Shown: positions 62,693-64,000 of the stretch, one piece after another
Layout: every line of letters starts with the position of its first letter
Position numbering within the stretch: the stretch's first letter is position 1
Source of the DNA: CAWARU01 sp963784575
Lineage (GTDB): Bacteria; Pseudomonadota; Gammaproteobacteria; UBA6186; Azoamicaceae
Length of the DNA stretch: 64,000 bases
Assembly: GCA_963784575.1 (NCBI GenBank)
Contig: CAWARU010000002.1
Location: 310,001 to 374,000 of the forward strand
Direction: 5' to 3'
Translations under genes and position numbers: made by a program
The notes under the pieces: model-generated
Database searches by the model: none
What the model was told of the DNA's origin: nothing
What the model saw: the letters and a program-made list of their open reading frames with translations, nothing else

Positions 62693-64000
62693 ATGGGCAA
62701 AAAAAAGAACTTTAACTTTATTGTTATCAAATTAATTGTTATCAAATTCTCAGTAACATTATTAATAACTGCATTCGCGGCAGTTAGTTCTTTATTTAAT
62801 ATTGCATATGCATTAAAATTAGAAAAATCTCTTGAACCTAAACCTATTTCAGCAACACCAACAAAAGTCATATCGAATATTATGAATCAACAACATATTA
62901 TGAACCTGCAAAAAGCTACCGAGCCCGCCCCGACAGAAGCCACCGAGCTATCTTCACTAGGCCCCCCACCAAAAGCAGAAAAAATTCCCTATATTATGCG
63001 CAATCATAATGATGAGCGTATAGATGATTATGCCTGGATGCGAGACAAGGCCTGGCCTAAAGTCGAAGATCCTAAAATTCTCGCGTATTTAACCGCTGAA
63101 AATAATTATTTTGATGCTTTTATGAAGCAGCATCAGATTAAACTGGATAATCTTTATCAGGAAATTATTGCTCGCATCCAGCTCGAAGACAGCAGTGTTC
63201 CCCTGCAAAAGGATGATTATTTTTATTACAATCGAACTGAAAAATCTTCCGACTATTCTATTTATTGTAGACGAAAGGGGACACTTCAAGCACCCGAAGA
63301 AATCCTGTTAGACGCGAATGAACTTGCCAAAAAATTTAAATTCTTTAGTATTGACGCTCTACGGGTCAGTGATGATCATCAAAAATTGCTCTATTCCATA
63401 GATACCACCGGGGCTGATCGCTTCACTGTCTATGTAAAAGATTTAAATACCGGACAGACACTTTCCGATGCAGTAGACAATACCCTGGGTTCAGTTTTTT
63501 GGAATAGAGAAGGCACTGGATTTTTTTATGCCAAGCTCAGTGACAATTGGCGTACCGAAGAAATATACTACCATCGCTTAGGGGATAATAAAGCAAATGA
63601 TACTTTAATTTATAAGGAAAAAGATCCATTATTTTGGTTGGGACTGGATCAGACCGGCAGCAAGCGCTTTATCGTCATTGAATCGGAAAGTAAAGACTCG
63701 AGCGAAGCCCGTGTGATCGATCTTGACGATCCTCAAAATAAAGAAATCAGCACTTCTCCAAATAAAGAACGAAAGTTTAAAGTACAGTTGATTCAAGCAC
63801 GCAAAAATGATCATCGTTATACAGTTGATCACCACGGCACTCTTTTTTACATTCTCACAAACGACAAAGGACGCAATTTTCGGCTGGTAACCACCCCCCT
63901 CGATGCCACCGATGATTCGCATTGGCAGGAATTGATTCCACACGATCCGAAAATCTATTTGAATGATTTTGATTTATATCAAAATGATCTCGTATTAACC
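62693..64000 (+). CDS. Exported oligopeptidase B-like serine peptidase, 3' end beyond the window
   Basis: The 436 codons seen cover the N-terminus and the first part of the beta-propeller of a prolyl-oligopeptidase family (S9A) enzyme: 'RNHNDERIDDYAWMRD', 'YLTAENNYFDAFMK', 'DYFYYNRTE', 'RVSDDHQKLLYSIDTTG' and 'SVFWNREGTGFFYAK' are typical of oligopeptidase B, which cuts after Lys or Arg in short peptides. The catalytic domain lies outside the window. The start chosen (62693) gives a signal peptide: a KKK n-region, hydrophobic core and likely cleavage after AYA, so the enzyme should be exported, whereas the classic enzyme is cytosolic. The frame is open to ATG at 62597, so longer forms are possible. 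Eight A follow the start (GGCAAAAAAAAG), a possible slippage site. Confidence 0.88.
   Translation, partial: MGKKKNFNFIVIKLIVIKFSVTLLITAFAAVSSLFNIAYALKLEKSLEPKPISATPTKVISNIMNQQHIMNLQKATEPAPTEATELSSLGPPPKAEKIPYIMRNHNDERIDDYAWMRDKAWPKVEDPKILAYLTAENNYFDAFMKQHQIKLDNLYQEIIARIQLEDSSVPLQKDDYFYYNRTEKSSDYSIYCRRKGTLQAPEEILLDANELAKKFKFFSIDALRVSDDHQKLLYSIDTTGADRFTVYVKDLNTGQTLSDAVDNTLGSVFWNREGTGFFYAKLSDNWRTEEIYYHRLGDNKANDTLIYKEKDPLFWLGLDQTGSKRFIVIESESKDSSEARVIDLDDPQNKEISTSPNKERKFKVQLIQARKNDHRYTVDHHGTLFYILTNDKGRNFRLVTTPLDATDDSHWQELIPHDPKIYLNDFDLYQNDLVLT

Noticed and set aside
62497..62871. 124-aa minus-strand frame
   Set aside because: It overlaps the signal-peptide region of the peptidase gene on the other strand and has no start context or recognisable domain.
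63629..63943. 104-aa minus-strand frame
   Set aside because: It lies opposite the conserved beta-propeller of the oligopeptidase B-like gene.

Overview
The window looks like a stretch of an AT-rich, host-associated gammaproteobacterial chromosome, most plausibly from an intracellular lineage related to Legionella, Coxiella or Berkiella. That placement is inference: it rests on giant ankyrin-repeat proteins, a PAS sensor kinase carrying a 'YWKDVN...YLGCN' segment, an RpoD-type sigma factor and gene decay beside intact genes. No rRNA or tRNA gene is visible to fix the taxonomy.

1-37 kb is almost entirely one minus-strand array of giant ankyrin-repeat genes. In transcription order these are 37261-31115 (2048 aa), 30997-25229 (1922 aa), 25211-19140 (2023 aa), 19115-15711 (1134 aa), 15692-10325 (about 1790 aa, broken near the C-terminus by one frameshift), 9074-3028 (about 2015 codons, broken by two frameshifts and one nonsense codon) and 2983-<1 (at least 994 aa, cut by the window edge). 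All genes whose 3' end is visible share a C-terminal block of about 510-610 residues: an 'RGDQ.IA.LFG'-type motif, two or three ankyrin repeats, a helical domain, a coiled coil, NLS-like basic clusters and a final K-[HNS]-[QRK]-[KR]-F-[ASM] box. Only one plus-strand gene (9296-10270, unknown function) interrupts the array. This expanding and decaying paralogue family is a candidate nuclear-directed effector system.

37-46 kb is mostly core-like. It holds an ACP-fatty-acyl-AMP ligase-PlsC acyltransferase fusion, a DnaQ-type exonuclease, a TM2 protein, a frameshifted nitrilase-like gene, a 3-hydroxybutyrate dehydrogenase-type SDR, NAD malic enzyme and an outer-membrane beta-barrel protein.

46.5-48.5 kb is an IS1634-type insertion sequence flanked by a 142-bp direct repeat that copies the 3' end and terminator region of the neighbouring sigma-factor gene.

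48.5-62.1 kb encodes a sigma-70 factor and, on the same strand, a compact natural-product and signalling locus: NRPS (A-PCP), type I PKS (KS-AT-KR-ACP-TE), PAS histidine kinase, stand-alone receiver and Sfp-type phosphopantetheinyl transferase, with overlapping or closely packed genes. An upstream HTH-receiver-HPt protein has Asn at the receiver phosphorylation site. The assembly line predicts one amino acid, probably branched-chain, extended once with malonate and reduced to a beta-hydroxy-gamma-amino acid (statine-like). The phosphotransferase parts fit a split phosphorelay. After a near-palindromic 118-bp element, the window ends in the 5' part of an exported oligopeptidase B-like serine peptidase gene.
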